The notes under the pieces: model-generated | Told to the model about the DNA's origin: nothing | The model's database searches: none | What the model saw: only the letters and a program-made list of their open reading frames with translations | Assembly: GCA_012845835.1 (NCBI GenBank) | Contig: JABAKD010000020.1 | Span: forward strand, 2,118,936 to 2,182,935 | Direction of reading: 5' to 3' | Length of the DNA: 64,000 nucleotides | Source: Undaria pinnatifida | Lineage: Eukaryota; Sar; Phaeophyceae; Laminariales; Alariaceae | Position numbers and translations under genes: made by a program | Part shown: positions 35,801 through 51,397 of the stretch, one piece after another | Position numbering within the stretch: the first letter of the stretch is position 1 | Layout: each line of letters starts with the position of its first letter

Positions 35801-38800
35801 CTCACACGCCCTCACGGGCACTCGTGGGCGCTTACGGATGCTCACGGACGCGAGTGGGCGTTTGCGGGAGCTCGCGAGATCTCGTGGGTGCTCACGGGCG
35901 CCAAACCGCTCACGGATTCTCAAGGATCTGCTCACGGTGAGCTCACGTTCACGGGTGTTCGCAGGCGCTCACTGGCGCTCGCCAGCGCTCATGGGCGGCT
36001 GCGAGATCTTGCGGGCGCTCGCGAAATCGTGCTGGCGCTCACGGACGCTGGTGAACGCTCGCCAGATCTCTCACCGGCGCTCACGTGCGCTCCTTGGATA
36101 TCGCGGGCGCTCACGGAAGCTTTGTGTAGGGGTTTGCTCACGGTCAGCTCAAGGTCACGGGCATTCGCGGGCGCCCACGGACACTCGTGGGCTTGCGGGC
36201 CTCGCTAGATCGTGCGGGCGTTCGCGTGATTTCGCGGGCGCTATTGGGTGCTCACGGGCGTTTGCGTGCACTTGCTAGATCTCACGGGCGCTCACCGGCG
36301 TCCGTTAGATTTCGCGGGTTCGGTAGGTCGGCGTTATCGAAGGGCTCTCCGGGCTCTCCCAGGCCCAGGCGAGATCTCGAGTGGGAGCTTTCGCGAAAAA
36401 TCCCATGGGACTTCAGGCGAAACATTCCGCGAAGATGACTACTTCCTAAGCGAGTTTTCACGAGAGCCTGCGACATCTCGCGGGAACTCGCGGGTGCTCG
36501 AGAGAACTCACGGGTGCTCACCGTCGTTCGCCATATTTCGCGGGTTCGGTAGGTGGGTGTTATCGAAGAACCCTCCCGGGCCCTCCAAGGCGCTCGCGAG
36601 ATCTCGGGTGGGAGCGTTCGCGGAAAGTCCCACGGGACTTCAGGCGAAACGTTCCGCAAAGGGAACTTCCGGGATAACCTAAGTGAGTTTTCATGAGAGC
36701 CGGCGACATCTTGCAGGAACCCGCGGGTGCTCGCGAGAACCCGCCGTATTTCGCGGTCTCGCATGAAAAACCCGCTTGGGCTGTCGCGGGATGACTACTT
36801 TTCGCCGGAAAAGCGGTTTCTAAAGAAAGCCCAGGAGCGCCCATGAGAGGTCCCGCAAAAAAACACCATACTGCGACACGCCCCGTTGTACTCTCTCTGT
36901 ACACGTGTTGCGCGATCATCATCGAAATCAGCAACCATAAACAATCAAGTGCTTGGGGGGAGTGTATGTGCTGTGTGGCCAATCCAAAGCCCTTGACTAC
37001 TTTGCAACGTGCAAGAATGATGCAAGTCTGATTTTAAGTGCTTTCTCCCCCCAAAACGCGAGAGCACATCTAAACCATCTGTTCACGCTCGCCCGAGTGC
37101 TGCTCATCGAGTACCAGGTACTGCTTACCTTTCCCGGTGATGTTTTTTTCGTCACTTCTGAACAGTGCCGAGCTCACCACGAAACGGATGATAAAACAAA
37201 AACAACAGGTACTGCATCAGAACCAAGGGTAAAATAGCCGACATAGATGAGCCGGGGTCGTGTGGCAAAGGGCAGGTGTACCTGGAAGGAGCAGTGGACA
37301 TCCTTCGAGAAGTGGACGGGATCAACTTTCATATACTCTACTCGGGACGGGTGAGTCGGTTCACTATTCACCAATATATGGCAGCTTATTCAGTAGTCTA
37401 GACGTGTCATGCACGTGAAAACGCGCGATGTCAAGGGTGTACAAGGCCAAGTGTTTACACTAAAAAATCTAGTAGTGTGTCGCCAGCGAAGGGAAATTGA
37501 GGCAACTTTGTTGTCTGTCATGGGGTGGAAGTGCTGCCTCCTGACCTATTTTTTATCAAGACTACGGACTGCGTTTGGACGATGATCTCATGTAAGAACA
37601 ACAACAAACAACAACGGACAGTAACGATATAGACTAGGTGCGGCAACAATCAGTGGGCTAAGCATCTCTGTTAAGGAAATTAGTGGGGTATTAGTCCGTT
37701 GGACCACTTGAAACTGGTTAACCAAACTAAGCCTTATAACACTCCCCCCCTGAAACGGCGGGATAGCAGGTCGGCCGGATATACGGCGGACCTCTGTCAA
37801 CATCCAAGCCGTTTCATTTCCTGGGGATACCGGGGAGAGTATTTTTCAAGTTCACCCATGCCATGGGGAAAATCTGAAAAGATTATTATTGTGGATGGTG
37901 GGGATCGAACCCACGACCCAAGAAACCCATGGTCTGTCGACGACGCCATTTGTTAAGGTTATTAGTGGGGTATTAGTCCGTTGGACCACTTGAAACTGGT
38001 TAACCAAACTAAGCCTTATAACATCTCACTACGATGGAGGAGATGGAAACCAAAAATCAAGTTCCGAAATGTTGAAGGCTGCAACTTTTCATGCTGGGTG
38101 CTGCGACCAAGACACTCGAATTGACAACAGCGTCGGCAAACCATTCAGCATTCATTGCATACCGCACTCGTAGCAGGGATAAGTGTGCCCACCGGTTCTC
38201 GGTGTTTTCTCCGTGAGTACAGGTGTTAACACCTTCAGATCTAGTAGACTATGTTCGCCGGAAGCTACCGTTAGCTTTTTCTCATAATGATGCTGGTGGG
38301 ATTCGCGCGAAAACGAAAATTGGGCATCCCAAGACCCCCGTTCGGTGAGAAACAACCGGGGGGTACCGGCAATCAATGAGTTGACGCTTTACCTCGCTGT
38401 GATATGTATTTCTCCTAAATTACCTAGGTGCCATTGAGCAAGCTGGGGCGAGTGAAGCGCATTGTCCGGCCCTCCCTGGTGACCTTGCCGAAATTTGTGC
38501 AAGACCAGGAGAAGTACAAGGCTGTCCTCAAGCAGATCGGTCGTCTCAACGGTATCCTGCCTGAGACTCTACACATGGGAGTGGTGCCCAAGAGAGGCGA
38601 AAGGCAGGCCAACGGCTTTTTACCAGACTCGCGAGACTTGGTTGTTGGTAGGAAATCCACACTCCGAAGAGTTTGCTCAGTGGACCTACCGTACGGAAAA
38701 TTGCAATCATCGCCCAAAACGGCCGCCATATCTCCCGTCGCTGTCGTTCCATGCCCGGATGGAATGTCGAGTTCCGCCCCCAACGTCAAGGGCGGAGCTG

Positions 38801-39153
38801 CAAACTTCACAAAACATTCTAGACTGAGGGCCGACGAATCGAGCTGTTGCGACGCACCTCCTGCCATTCCTTGTTCGGATGGAGTATCGAAGTCCACCCC
38901 CAAAGACACCGGTAGAACGAAATCCGGCGGAACTGCGAACAGCGCCGAATGTTTTGGAGTGGGAGCCGACGAGTCGAGCTGTTGCATCGAGGAAGCGGAG
39001 GGACACGACGGGGGATTGACGGATGACCGCAATTTGGAGGCCTTGCACGTGCACGTGGGGCATGGACTCGATGGGAGTGCAGTTACCAAGTCGGCACCAA
39101 CCAGCATTTCAATATTAGTGCCAAACCGATTGCAAGCGTTCCCTCCAGTATAG
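32874..39153 (+). CDS. DUF1704/MATCAP-family metallopeptidase
   Basis: Four exons join in frame to 560 residues: 32874-33455, 34822-35054, 37209-37350 and 38428-39153. Donors are gtatta, gtaagt and gtgagt; acceptors end in cag or tag. Exon 1 ends with FADHEICTHAVRAINDHSQ, an HExxxH zinc motif. Exon 2 follows with VWVNHRGRYG and LTTEEGLATLNSL, which holds the downstream Glu of this family. Exon 3 gives YCIRTKGK and KGQVYLEGAVDILREVDG. MATCAP1, the human member, removes the C-terminal tyrosine of alpha-tubulin; others are uncharacterised. By family, the likely role is a cytosolic zinc carboxypeptidase acting on tubulin-like tails. The last exon adds a tail of about 190 low-complexity residues with a repeated ADESSCC motif. 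The start is uncertain: a splice acceptor ends at 32930, so exon 1 may be internal. Confidence 0.85.
33611..34420 (+). repeat. ~258-bp tandem repeat in intron 1
   Basis: Three full units and part of a fourth begin near 33611, 33869, 34129 and 34385. Each carries gacttggcccttgcggttgg, aagtggcaag and gcagggccac, with moderate divergence. It lies fully inside intron 1 of the metallopeptidase gene. Confidence 0.85.
35420..36850. repeat. GC-rich degenerate short-repeat array in intron 2
   Basis: Starts with (actaagc)n at about 35433-35465. It is followed by hundreds of bases of a degenerate unit close to CGCTCACGGG: 35480-35690 in one orientation, 35790-36340 in the other. From 36290 there are two related blocks of about 220 bp (36290-36510 and 36515-36740) sharing atttcgcgggttcggtaggt and gggacttcaggcgaaac. 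Many restriction-like palindromes (agatct, ctcgcgag) recur. Confidence 0.8.
37665..38027 (-). mobile_element. TRIM element with 73-bp LTRs and tRNA-like interior
   Basis: LTRs at 37669-37741 and 37951-38023 begin TGTTAAGG and end CCTTATAACA. Both are flanked by TCTC, a 4-bp target duplication. On the minus strand the purine tract GGGGGGGAG precedes the left LTR, giving the orientation. The 209-bp interior has no coding capacity and contains a tRNA-like 3' half at about 37890-37945 with a perfect B box (GGTTCGATCCC on the minus strand). The element lies in intron 3 of the metallopeptidase gene. Confidence 0.82.
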
Positions 39154-40405
39154 TAGCTAGATCAACGAGTCGTTTGCACCCGTGGGCGGTTAAATTAAGC
39201 GATAAGTGTACTAGCTTTCGCTGCCGGGTCGTTCCTTCCCCTATTCAAACCAACGCCCACAGTTAGGGTGCTGCAGATGCATTCTCATTCGGGCGACTTG
39301 CCATGCGTTGATCAGACCGCACGGCTGGGCATTTCGTAGGCGAGGTGGTAGGCACACCACACATAAAAAAGCGGCGAGTGCATCGCGAAAAAAGCTTTTT
39401 TCCAGCGATGTTTCCACAGGATTCATAAAATTTAGGGCCAAGCACCTCGTTACATGGTAACACCCTGGTGGCGCTCCCCGTACGACAGTTCGAATAAACG
39501 ATCGAAGGCATGCGATGACGCATTCGATGCTGTGGCAAACATAAAGGCCACTTGCCGAACAGCAGTCGGACGGGAAGGAGCGTTGCGCAAACACGGATGG
39601 CGGGAACTCAAAACTCCCATGGCAGCTACATAGGCTCAGCACCCACCACCAAACGCATCAAGTACCTGGCGTGGATTGAAACCGAGAGCGAAACTATCTT
39701 TCATGTTCAGTAGCCGGTTTCCTGCGACCACGGATAGTAGTGGGCAAAATAGCTACACGATTTGCACGTTCGCCATCAAAGAATAACTCTGGGGTATTAG
39801 TTCCACGTTAAAGTACGTTGTAGTGGCATTGCGTGTATCACATCTTCACGCCACACGGTACTCACCCACGGCCTCTAAAATGACCCAAGCAAGATAGTTT
39901 CCTCTGCAGATAAAATGCCGGGTAAGGGCACTACTACGACTGGCCCACACGGCACAAGAAGAAACCAAAACGATGCGTAGCGCACCCCCTCTAAATCCCC
40001 TGCTCAAGCAGCCGCTTTCCCGACTATCCGGCAAGTGCGGCACCGAGCGACTAAACCGGCAAGCATGACAGAGAGGAATCCACCTTACGCCTCTCCCAAT
40101 ATTTTCGAGATCATGGGCGTGCGCGCGCGAGTGCGCACGCGTGTGTTGAGGATCTTTCGATCCGTTGCTGGCTCTATGATGCCTATGGCGCCAATGAGCG
40201 CGGTGAGAACAGACATGCGAACGATGCCCCCTCCCTGAACGTCGCCAACTTCGCTTCTTTCCACGGGGTGGCGGTGTGGTGCGGCCACAGTAGGTACCCT
40301 ACACAAAACACAAACTGGTATGCTGGTAGCCCCCCCCCCCACCCTCTTCCGCCCCGCCTCCTTGTAGGCCAAGTTGCCTGCCCATTCTGCCTGGCTGGTA
40401 CGATA
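39154..40405. other. Intergenic stretch, no supported gene
   Basis: Several short open frames (for example 39241-39642, -) lack splice partners or motifs. A short alternating purine-pyrimidine run (gcgtgcgcgcgcgagtgcgcacgcgtgtg) is at 40116-40145. Confidence 0.5.
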
Positions 40406-44078
<3,673 letters not shown>

Positions 44079-44288
44079 TGTTTCCAGTCACCTGAATTAG
44101 TGTGATGAAAGCTTGTGGAGTCAGGCATCGTGGAGCAGAAGAAAGATAGTTGTGGTGACGTGGAAAGGCTTTCTGCAGAAGGGAGGGGGGGTTGTAGTTG
44201 GAGCAGCACAGCAAACACAACGCACAATCAATCGACAATCTGCCTGTGACTGCTGTTGCCCAGTGTTGGAACGGGTTGGCTCAGAAGG

Positions 44289-47200
44289 ATGGAAGGGCAT
44301 AGGGCACAGCCAAATGCTGTTTTGGACGCGAAAAAACGGCGGAAAGCAAGCAAAAAGCGTCGGAAAAGGCTTGCCAAAGCTGGGTCGTCGAAGACGAGCA
44401 GCACACCCAGCAAACCCAGCACACCTCCCCGCGAAGGCACAGCAAGATCAATTTCTGGCCACAGCGGCGTCACCGACATCGCAGAAACCGAAGAGGCAGC
44501 CGCTGCCATCTCCGGAAAGAAACGACCACGGGAAACAGCTCCAGGGGAGAAGTCCAACAGCGTCTTCACCCATCCATTTCCGACGGAGTATGGTGACCAT
44601 TTCGAAACCCCTCTGCAAGCGTACCGAGACGTGGAAGGAGCGCTGGCTTTGTTGGCGAAATTGCTGGGGAAGAAGAGGCAGCATCTTCGGATCTGGGACC
44701 CTTACGTGAGTGAAAGAGGGATTTCGTAAGATCGGCTTACTACTGTATGTACTACCGTACCCTGCAGATCAGCTCAGCTCAGCAGCGCAACGCAGCGCTA
44801 GCTCAGCAGAGCGCAGCGCCGTGCGGTGCCGTGCTTTGCCGTGCTGCAGTCTTTGCTGTACTTATACTAGTTCGTGCATGCCAGTAATGTACGACGTATC
44901 ATACCACGTACCGGTACTGTTAATATCACACGAGGTTTGTACATATTACATTGTTGGATCACAAACAATGCACCCCCAGCTCAGGTCAGCCCGGCTATAT
45001 ATAGCTCAGCAGCGCAGCGCAGTGCGGTGCCGTGCCTTGCCCTTCGTTTTGCGGTGCTGTGTCGTGCGGCGCTGTGCGTTACTTCGAACATACAGCAGTA
45101 GTACCAGGTATGATACAGGTACCAGGTACCATTATGTACCTGGTATATGTTTCATACTCGTCTTTTTGCTTTCTTCAGTTGTGATTGTCCTCTCTCGGTC
45201 CCCATGTTTCCCCATCCCCGCAAATACCACATGTACTGCCGTTCAGAACGTGACATCAACAAGCACACAGCACAGCGCAGGGCAAGTAGCTCTGCGCAAG
45301 CACCTCAACTATCAAATCGCACCAAATAATCACGGTCCTCTTCTTCCTGCCCCCTTATTACATGTTTCAGTTGCATTTTTCCTTGCGCGAGCGTAGCGGG
45401 CGGCGTCAGCCGCCCGCGTAGCGGAGCCCTGTGCTTTCTTTAGAACACACAAAGTACCACCAGGTATTAGGCGAAGTACCGGGTACCAGGTACCGGTAGT
45501 TCGTGCGTGTGTACTCGTCTTTTTGCTTTCGTCGTTGAGTTTGTCCTCCATCTCGGTCCACTTCGCGATTTTTCCTGCGCAAATTTCACCCGTACTACTG
45601 CCGATCAGAATGTGATATCGCCAACATACACCACAGCATAGACAGGGCAATCAGCTCCGCACAAGTAGCTCTTGGCATTATCAAATCGCTAGTTGCACTA
45701 TATCATGGGCCTCTTCTTTCTTCCCCCTTCACACTCAGTTGAAATTCTTCAACCTTGCGCGAGCGTAGCGGGCGGCGTCAGCTGCCCGCGGAGCGAAGTC
45801 CTTGTATACCTTATCTCAAGTGCGGGCTTTAGCTGTACGCCATCCAATCGAAGGACAGAAGGCTGCAACCGTTTGGAAGTCACTTGTCAATGTCCGCGGC
45901 GAGTTAGCCGGGAAAGGCTCTATCTCGCCTTTAATAAGCCTTCCTGCGAGTAAGGAAGCCCAGTAAGTTGGATTGTCGGCACCTCCAGAAAGCGACCACC
46001 AGGTCATTACTGTAGTCTGATTAGCAACTAGTCAGTGACTTAAATCGTGCCGACTCATCTCTAAAGTTGTCCTGTTGACCCTGGCGGCATCCTGGCAAGT
46101 CACGGTCCTATACAAATCTACTACTGGTATACACTATACCAGAAACTACCGTAAAATGTCCTACCCGTTGCTATTCAGTGTTGCGAGAAAGACCCGCGAA
46201 ACATTTCGCATGCGGCGAAAATAGTTGAGCAGCCCGAAACGCGTGTTACACGCCTTCCGGCGCCTGTTGCTCAAAACTTCAATTCCGACCAACAAGTTAC
46301 GCGCGCGAAACAGCGCAACAGCTAATTAATGTCCTGACACGCACAACTTTTGGCCAGGACAAGATATTGATGCATGTTATCTAATACATGCACCGGTGTG
46401 CCGCTCGGTTATCCCTCCTGAAACCAATACCTTGGATTTTATCGGAGCACGAAAGGAACGCGCGTGATACTGTTAATTGCATCATTCATGCCTTTTCGTA
46501 CATACGCCAGCGTCACCATCAGGTATCTTCGAGGCGTGTCTCCATTGTTGTGCCTAGAATGAGCACGCAGCACATAACTTCCAAGAGTATTGCCCATTAT
46601 ATCCAACCCGGTGGTGTCTTTTTTGCAGGCAATCCGGAGATATACCCTCAGATTGCTGACTTAACGTCGATGGCTGATGTTTTTTTGCTTCTTTTTTTAC
46701 AATTGGTAGATTACCTGGTGCTCGGAGTATATGCATAAATAGCAGCTTGCGAAGATGAGTATCGACCCCAAACTCACAGCTGACGTTGTTAAAACTTTTT
46801 TTCTGTATAGACGTTGAACCGACCTTCCCTCCGTCGTGCAGTTCTGCGCAGGCCGCACACCCCGCCTCCTGGCCAAGCTGGGCTTTCCGAAAGTGGAGCA
46901 CCACAACCAAGACTTCTACGAGGTCATCCGAGACAACAGGCAGCCCAAGCACGATGTCCTCGTCACCAACCCCCCTTACAGCAGCGACCACAAGAAGCGT
47001 TGCCTGGAATACTGCAGAACTTCCGGCAAACCCTGGTTTCTGCTGGTCCCTAATTACGTGGCAACGAAAGACTACTATCGGTTGGCGGTGCTTGGGTCGG
47101 CGGCAGGGGTGGATGGCGAGCCGTTTTATGTAGTTCCTGAAACGAAGTATTCGTTTGATCACCCTGAAGGCACAGGACACGCCGACTCCCCATTTTCCGG

Positions 47201-47393
47201 CGTGTGGTACGTGCATTGCGGGAGCCATACCTCGGCTGTGTTCGAAGGCTTGAAGGCGGATAAGAGGGGGGGTGTTTCTGTGCTGCGTTCGTTGGACGAG
47301 CTCAGCCGGATAGGGGCGGTCAAGACCGAGCGGCGACTTAACCCGAGGCAACGGAAGGCGCTCAAGAAGAAGCGGAGCGCTGAGGATCAGTAG
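44289..47393 (+). CDS. NPPY-motif methyltransferase-like protein
   Basis: Two exons join in phase 0 to 322 residues: 44289-44705 (donor gtgagt) and 46842-47393 (acceptor cgtcgtgcag). The N-terminus is Lys/Arg-rich (KKRRKASKKRRKRLAK), probably a nuclear or nucleolar signal. The fold region spans the junction: RIWDPY then FCAGRTPRLLAKLGF, resembling the SAM-binding DPFxGxG motif, then QDFYEV and DVLVTNPPYSSDHKKR. NPPY is the catalytic motif of N6-adenine and some glutamine and guanine N2 methyltransferases. WFLLVPNYVATKDYY and a basic C-terminus (NPRQRKALKKKR) follow. The substrate is unknown; nuclear RNA, DNA or protein are all possible. The start is the first ATG in frame after upstream stops and non-ATG codons. 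Confidence 0.8.
44706..46841 (+). other. Intron of the methyltransferase-like gene, with duplications
   Basis: Contains repeated agctcagcagcgcagcgcag blocks (44768-44850 and 45004-45075). A tandem duplication of about 345 bp covers 45100-45440 and 45445-45795 (shared gcgcgagcgtagcgggcgg and actcgtctttttgctttc). A dispersed-repeat copy at 46743-46790 lies only about 50 bp before the acceptor. Confidence 0.7.
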
Positions 47394-50300
47394 CAGGGGT
47401 GGGGCGATGTCGCCGAAATTTTTCAACACGACTTATCGTTGTTATCCGTAGTCTAAGCAATTTGCGTGTTTTTGGGTTGTTCGGACGGGTGTACTGCGAG
47501 TCCTTCGTTCTAGTACGTGTGCTCTGGTCTGTCTGTGCCATGGAACTGGTATAGGAACGATCGCACTCCGCTATAATCAAGCATTTTCACCAAGAAATCG
47601 CCAGCGTGCTGAGATGGCTCCTGTTTCGGCATTGCCTACGGACGCTGCAATTTTTTTGTAGTTGCGCTCCGATGCGCATAAAGTCCGAATCGCACGGAGT
47701 CCCAACTCGACACGAAACAGCATTGTTCTGATGCTGGATATGTATTTTCTTTACACATTGTGCGCGGGGCGACGGAAACCGCGCACTGCTTCCCAAGGGT
47801 TGTGTTTGTGTCGTATGGTCCGCTCATGTAGACATTCGAGCGGATAAGTCGAGGCGCAATCTACTAGGTCACGCCCACGGAGGCAGCTGCGAAACGATGG
47901 CACCAACACTCGGATGACGGTAACCCGGTGTTTCACTGGATATTTTTATTGACAGTCCCGTCGACCTCCCTGCTTCCGCTATCCTGGTCCCACGCCAAGC
48001 TTCGACCGCGCCCTGCTTCCGCGGAGAACCATCATCCTACGCCATGCTGATTCCACAACGCAATGGTTCGATTGCCATTCCGATCCGATCCGTTATTTTC
48101 GACCGAAGGTGCGCGCATACGATCGTTTGTATCGTTCCCCGCAAATCGAGCACATTAATTTGAGGTCTTGCAAGGAATCTCAGCAAAACGGTCATCCACA
48201 TTCGTATCTACCAGGAAGGTGCACGCCCGGCTCGTCGGGCGATGGTGGCGCCGCGAGACTCGCAATGGTGGGATCCGCGGAGCTCATCTATCGCGCGTTA
48301 AACTTCTCTGTAGGTCATATATGCTTCACTGAACGTTTCGAGACCAGGAGAGACTGGCGTAGAAAAGAGAGGACTCTGTCCGCGCGACAGGGTGTTTTAT
48401 GTTGACGTCGTCACTATTGTTTGGCACAACACAAGACCAAGGCGAGCAAAACACGCAGAGCCTTCTTGGTCATTGACCCCAAGTGTCTTTTGCGGCGACT
48501 TTTCATTTTGGGACGTGTACAAGCATCGATCGAATTTGAAACGGCGAGGGGGACTTTGATTGTATCCATATGCACGACAACAGGCACCCACGTTGAGACG
48601 ATATTATATTTCATAAGAAGGCCATATCGCGCACGCCAGGAGCAGAGAAAAGGGAGCATGCGATGCTATCTTGTCGGGGATGGTGTGCGAGGTACATGGA
48701 TGCGGGCGCGGTGGGAGTGGCAGAGCGAAGGTATAAAATGGTAGTGGAGGGATCCAACATATGATGCCTCCAAACATACGTAGCTTTAAAAATGGTACTC
48801 CCGAGAGGGAGAACCGAACAGTACTTGAGAGCTCTTAGGAATTGTCAAGGGAGCTGCGCGAGTAAAATGGCAGCGGGGAGTAGGGCTCCTGACTTTTTTT
48901 TCTTCTTTTTTCCTCCGGCGGATGGGGAAAAACAAAGCTTTAGCTCACCACACTTCCACGTATTTTCATACGCGTTGTGTGTCGATTTAACTCAGTTGCT
49001 TTCGCAGCCCAACGCTAGCTCCTGACCTTCCATATATTTAATAAAACAAAGCTTATTTGAGTTAATACTATTACTAGAAAGTACGCCCCTGCGTGGTACT
49101 GTTTTGTAATCTTCTGGTTCCCATAATGAGCTTGCCCGTTTGAGCCTGCCGGGTCTGCAAGACTCGACGAAAGTCCCCATTACCTCCCGCAACGGTAACG
49201 CCAGCAACGATTTTGTGTCCCAAAGTCCTTCCACAGAGCGCGGCCCAATTTACCTGGAGTTTTTAGGTACGTTTGTCATGCGTTAGTTGGGGGATGTGTA
49301 TCTGCTAAATTCCGTGGGCAGAGAGTCCGAAATGTTGAGTTATTTTTTTCACAAACTTGAACTTGTGCTGGTTTACAAACAAAAAAGTCTACGGCAACGC
49401 TTGCATCGCAATCGTCACCGCAATCACCATCGAAATTGTTGACAGCAGAGCGTAGTTACCTCTTGTGGCTACGATGTGCACCAAGTTCTTCCAATGCAAT
49501 AATATCTTACCAACAATGAAAAGAGTGGACGGTGAAGACCTTCTCCAAACAATGCCAACAAGCCCCGGAACGAAAGGAAACGTTTTGACTTAATCTATCA
49601 CTGCATAAAGCGCACCGCGTCGTTTGCATGCTCAAACGCCAGTCGCATGGAGATTGTTGCCAAACTTGTCACCTGATGCGAGGCACAATCGCAGAGCTCC
49701 TAATGCAGCAAACTCAAATTGACCGATTTACATTACGCGTAATAACGAATTCGCCACTCCTGGCGTGCCATACCGTAGTGCACTACACTAGTAGCGCACC
49801 GCACGCAAGCGCTGGGACATCACGACAGTCGCGGCTTCTTTGGTGGTTGCTCCTGAGCAGCTTTCCCTACTCTGCTCGCGATCATCTGCTCCCATGGCGT
49901 AGAACATGTACAGCATACGACAAGTGCATCAGGCAGAGGGAGGCACGGGAAACGGAAGATCTTCAACGACAACAAGTAAAATCTAGGGGGACGATTGGGA
50001 ACCGGAAACTAGCCACGGACAACAGCAGTAGAAGGCATCAAATATGTTGTCTTCTCCCCCGCCCCACTAAGACAATACCACACACATTGCTTCTCATAGC
50101 AATATGTGACATCAAAGTCAAGGGAGGAGCCGTTTTACGGAGTCTGCAATCACACCCTTGACCCCCAAATAGCAAAGACAAGTTAACGTATTGGCGCTGA
50201 GGCTGTACGGTAGTACGGTAAGAAGCACTCTTCAATTCCTATGTATCACGCACATTCGAAGTCGATTGCTGCTTGAAAAAAGCTAACGCTGTGGCATCCA

Positions 50301-50466
50301 AGACTCTTCGTCGAAGGAGGCTACATTCACATACTATGGCAGCCTCCTCGACCAGCGAGCAACTCTTCGACACAACAGCATTGGCACGCGACGAAGAACA
50401 GTCGAGGCAGGGAATTGACCCATACAGTGCGTGCACCTCGCCCGAGCACAACCCAATATGACCTAC
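47394..50466. other. No supported gene; one shared repeat
   Basis: Only short unsupported frames. 48911-49020 is the inverted copy of the 9448-9558 repeat. Further exons of the minus-strand gene at 50467-51397 may lie here but I could not identify them. Confidence 0.45.
48911..49020 (-). repeat. Inverted copy of the ~110 bp repeat at 9448-9558
   Basis: Begins tcctccggcggatgggg and ends cccaacgctagct, the reverse complement of the other copy with few mismatches. Confidence 0.85.
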
Positions 50467-51397
50467 CTGCACCCTTGCGATAGCCTCTGCTCGCTGCTGC
50501 GCCTCTTTGTCCGCCTGTGCTTGCGCCTGCACCTGAGCGTTCAACAACATCGCGGCCTGGCCTGTCCGTGCGGAGCTGGCCGTTGGATCTGCCGAGAACC
50601 CCACTCTGCCGGTTGTCGGTCCCGTTTTCGCCGCGGCTGTTTTCGCCGCAGCCGCCGCCGCTGCCGCCACCGCTGCTGCCGCTGACGCCGCCGCCCCTGC
50701 TGCTGTTGCCGCTGCTGCAGCCGCAGCTGTGGCCGCCGGTGCACTAGCCATCTTCATCGGCTGCCCAATGAAAGGTAGATTGCTCGCTAGCCCCCACTTG
50801 CTGCCCCGCTTGGTAGTGGTTGCGGAGGCAGGAGCGGCTGCTGTTGCCGCTGCTGATGCCGTCGCCTCGGCAGCAGCCCGCCCAGCCGCCTCGGAAGCAG
50901 CTCGCCCCGCCGCAGCAGCCACCGCCGCAGCGGCAGCTTTCGAGCGCTGAAAGTGCAGCGAAGGGAAGGCAGAGCACACTTGAGAAGGAATTTTACGCAA
51001 AATAAGTCGTGCAAAGCGTGCCTAGATCATTCTTCTACAGTAACATGAGCTGGTTCGCAAGCAAGGACGCCCCAATAAATTGCACCATCACGCCGCCACA
51101 GACCGGGAACACTCTAATATTGTAAGTGCAAAGTGCAAAAACGGACGACGCTGCTGTTTTGCATTTGACTCGCCAAATATCAGACAGACGAAGAGACGAA
51201 CTTCAACGAGGTAACGCGAGCACGGCACTCCAGATAGCGCTGCTTGACCAAACCTTCTTATCGTCGGGGCGCGACGCTTTCCGTTCTTCAGCCATAAGCG
51301 AATCGTGGAAATCCTTGGTGTCGTAGACCGACGGGTGCACCATGCGATCTGCAGGGTAGTTCGTACCTTTGTCGTCCACAGTGCAGTAGTGGCAGAT
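50467..51397 (-). CDS. Two exons of an Ala-rich nuclear-type protein (partial gene)
   Basis: Exon 51397-51254 is preceded by the acceptor tttaccgcag. It encodes ICHYCTVDDKGTNYPADRMV and continues HPSVYDTKDFHDSLMAEERK up to a KK. Its donor (gtttgg) is weak. Exon 50946-50467 follows in phase 0 after the acceptor cactttcag and starts RSKAAAAA. It is very Ala-rich, with a conserved-looking island SKWGLASNLPFIGQPMKM, and ends in a Gln/Ala helix (QAQAQADKEAQQRAEAIARV) before a gtaggt donor. I do not recognise the family. The CHYC pair and the basic, low-complexity body suggest a nuclear RNA- or chromatin-associated protein, but this is a guess. Flanking exons are not identified. Confidence 0.5.

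Noticed and set aside
35433..36340. CRISPR or coding repeat protein in the GC-rich array
   Set aside because: Units are degenerate, variable in spacing and change orientation; open frames there are a consequence of low complexity inside an intron.
37890..37950. tRNA gene on the minus strand
   Set aside because: The T arm and B box are good, but no 5' acceptor strand pairs with the 3' end and the anticodon stem does not pair. It is a tRNA-like part of the TRIM element.
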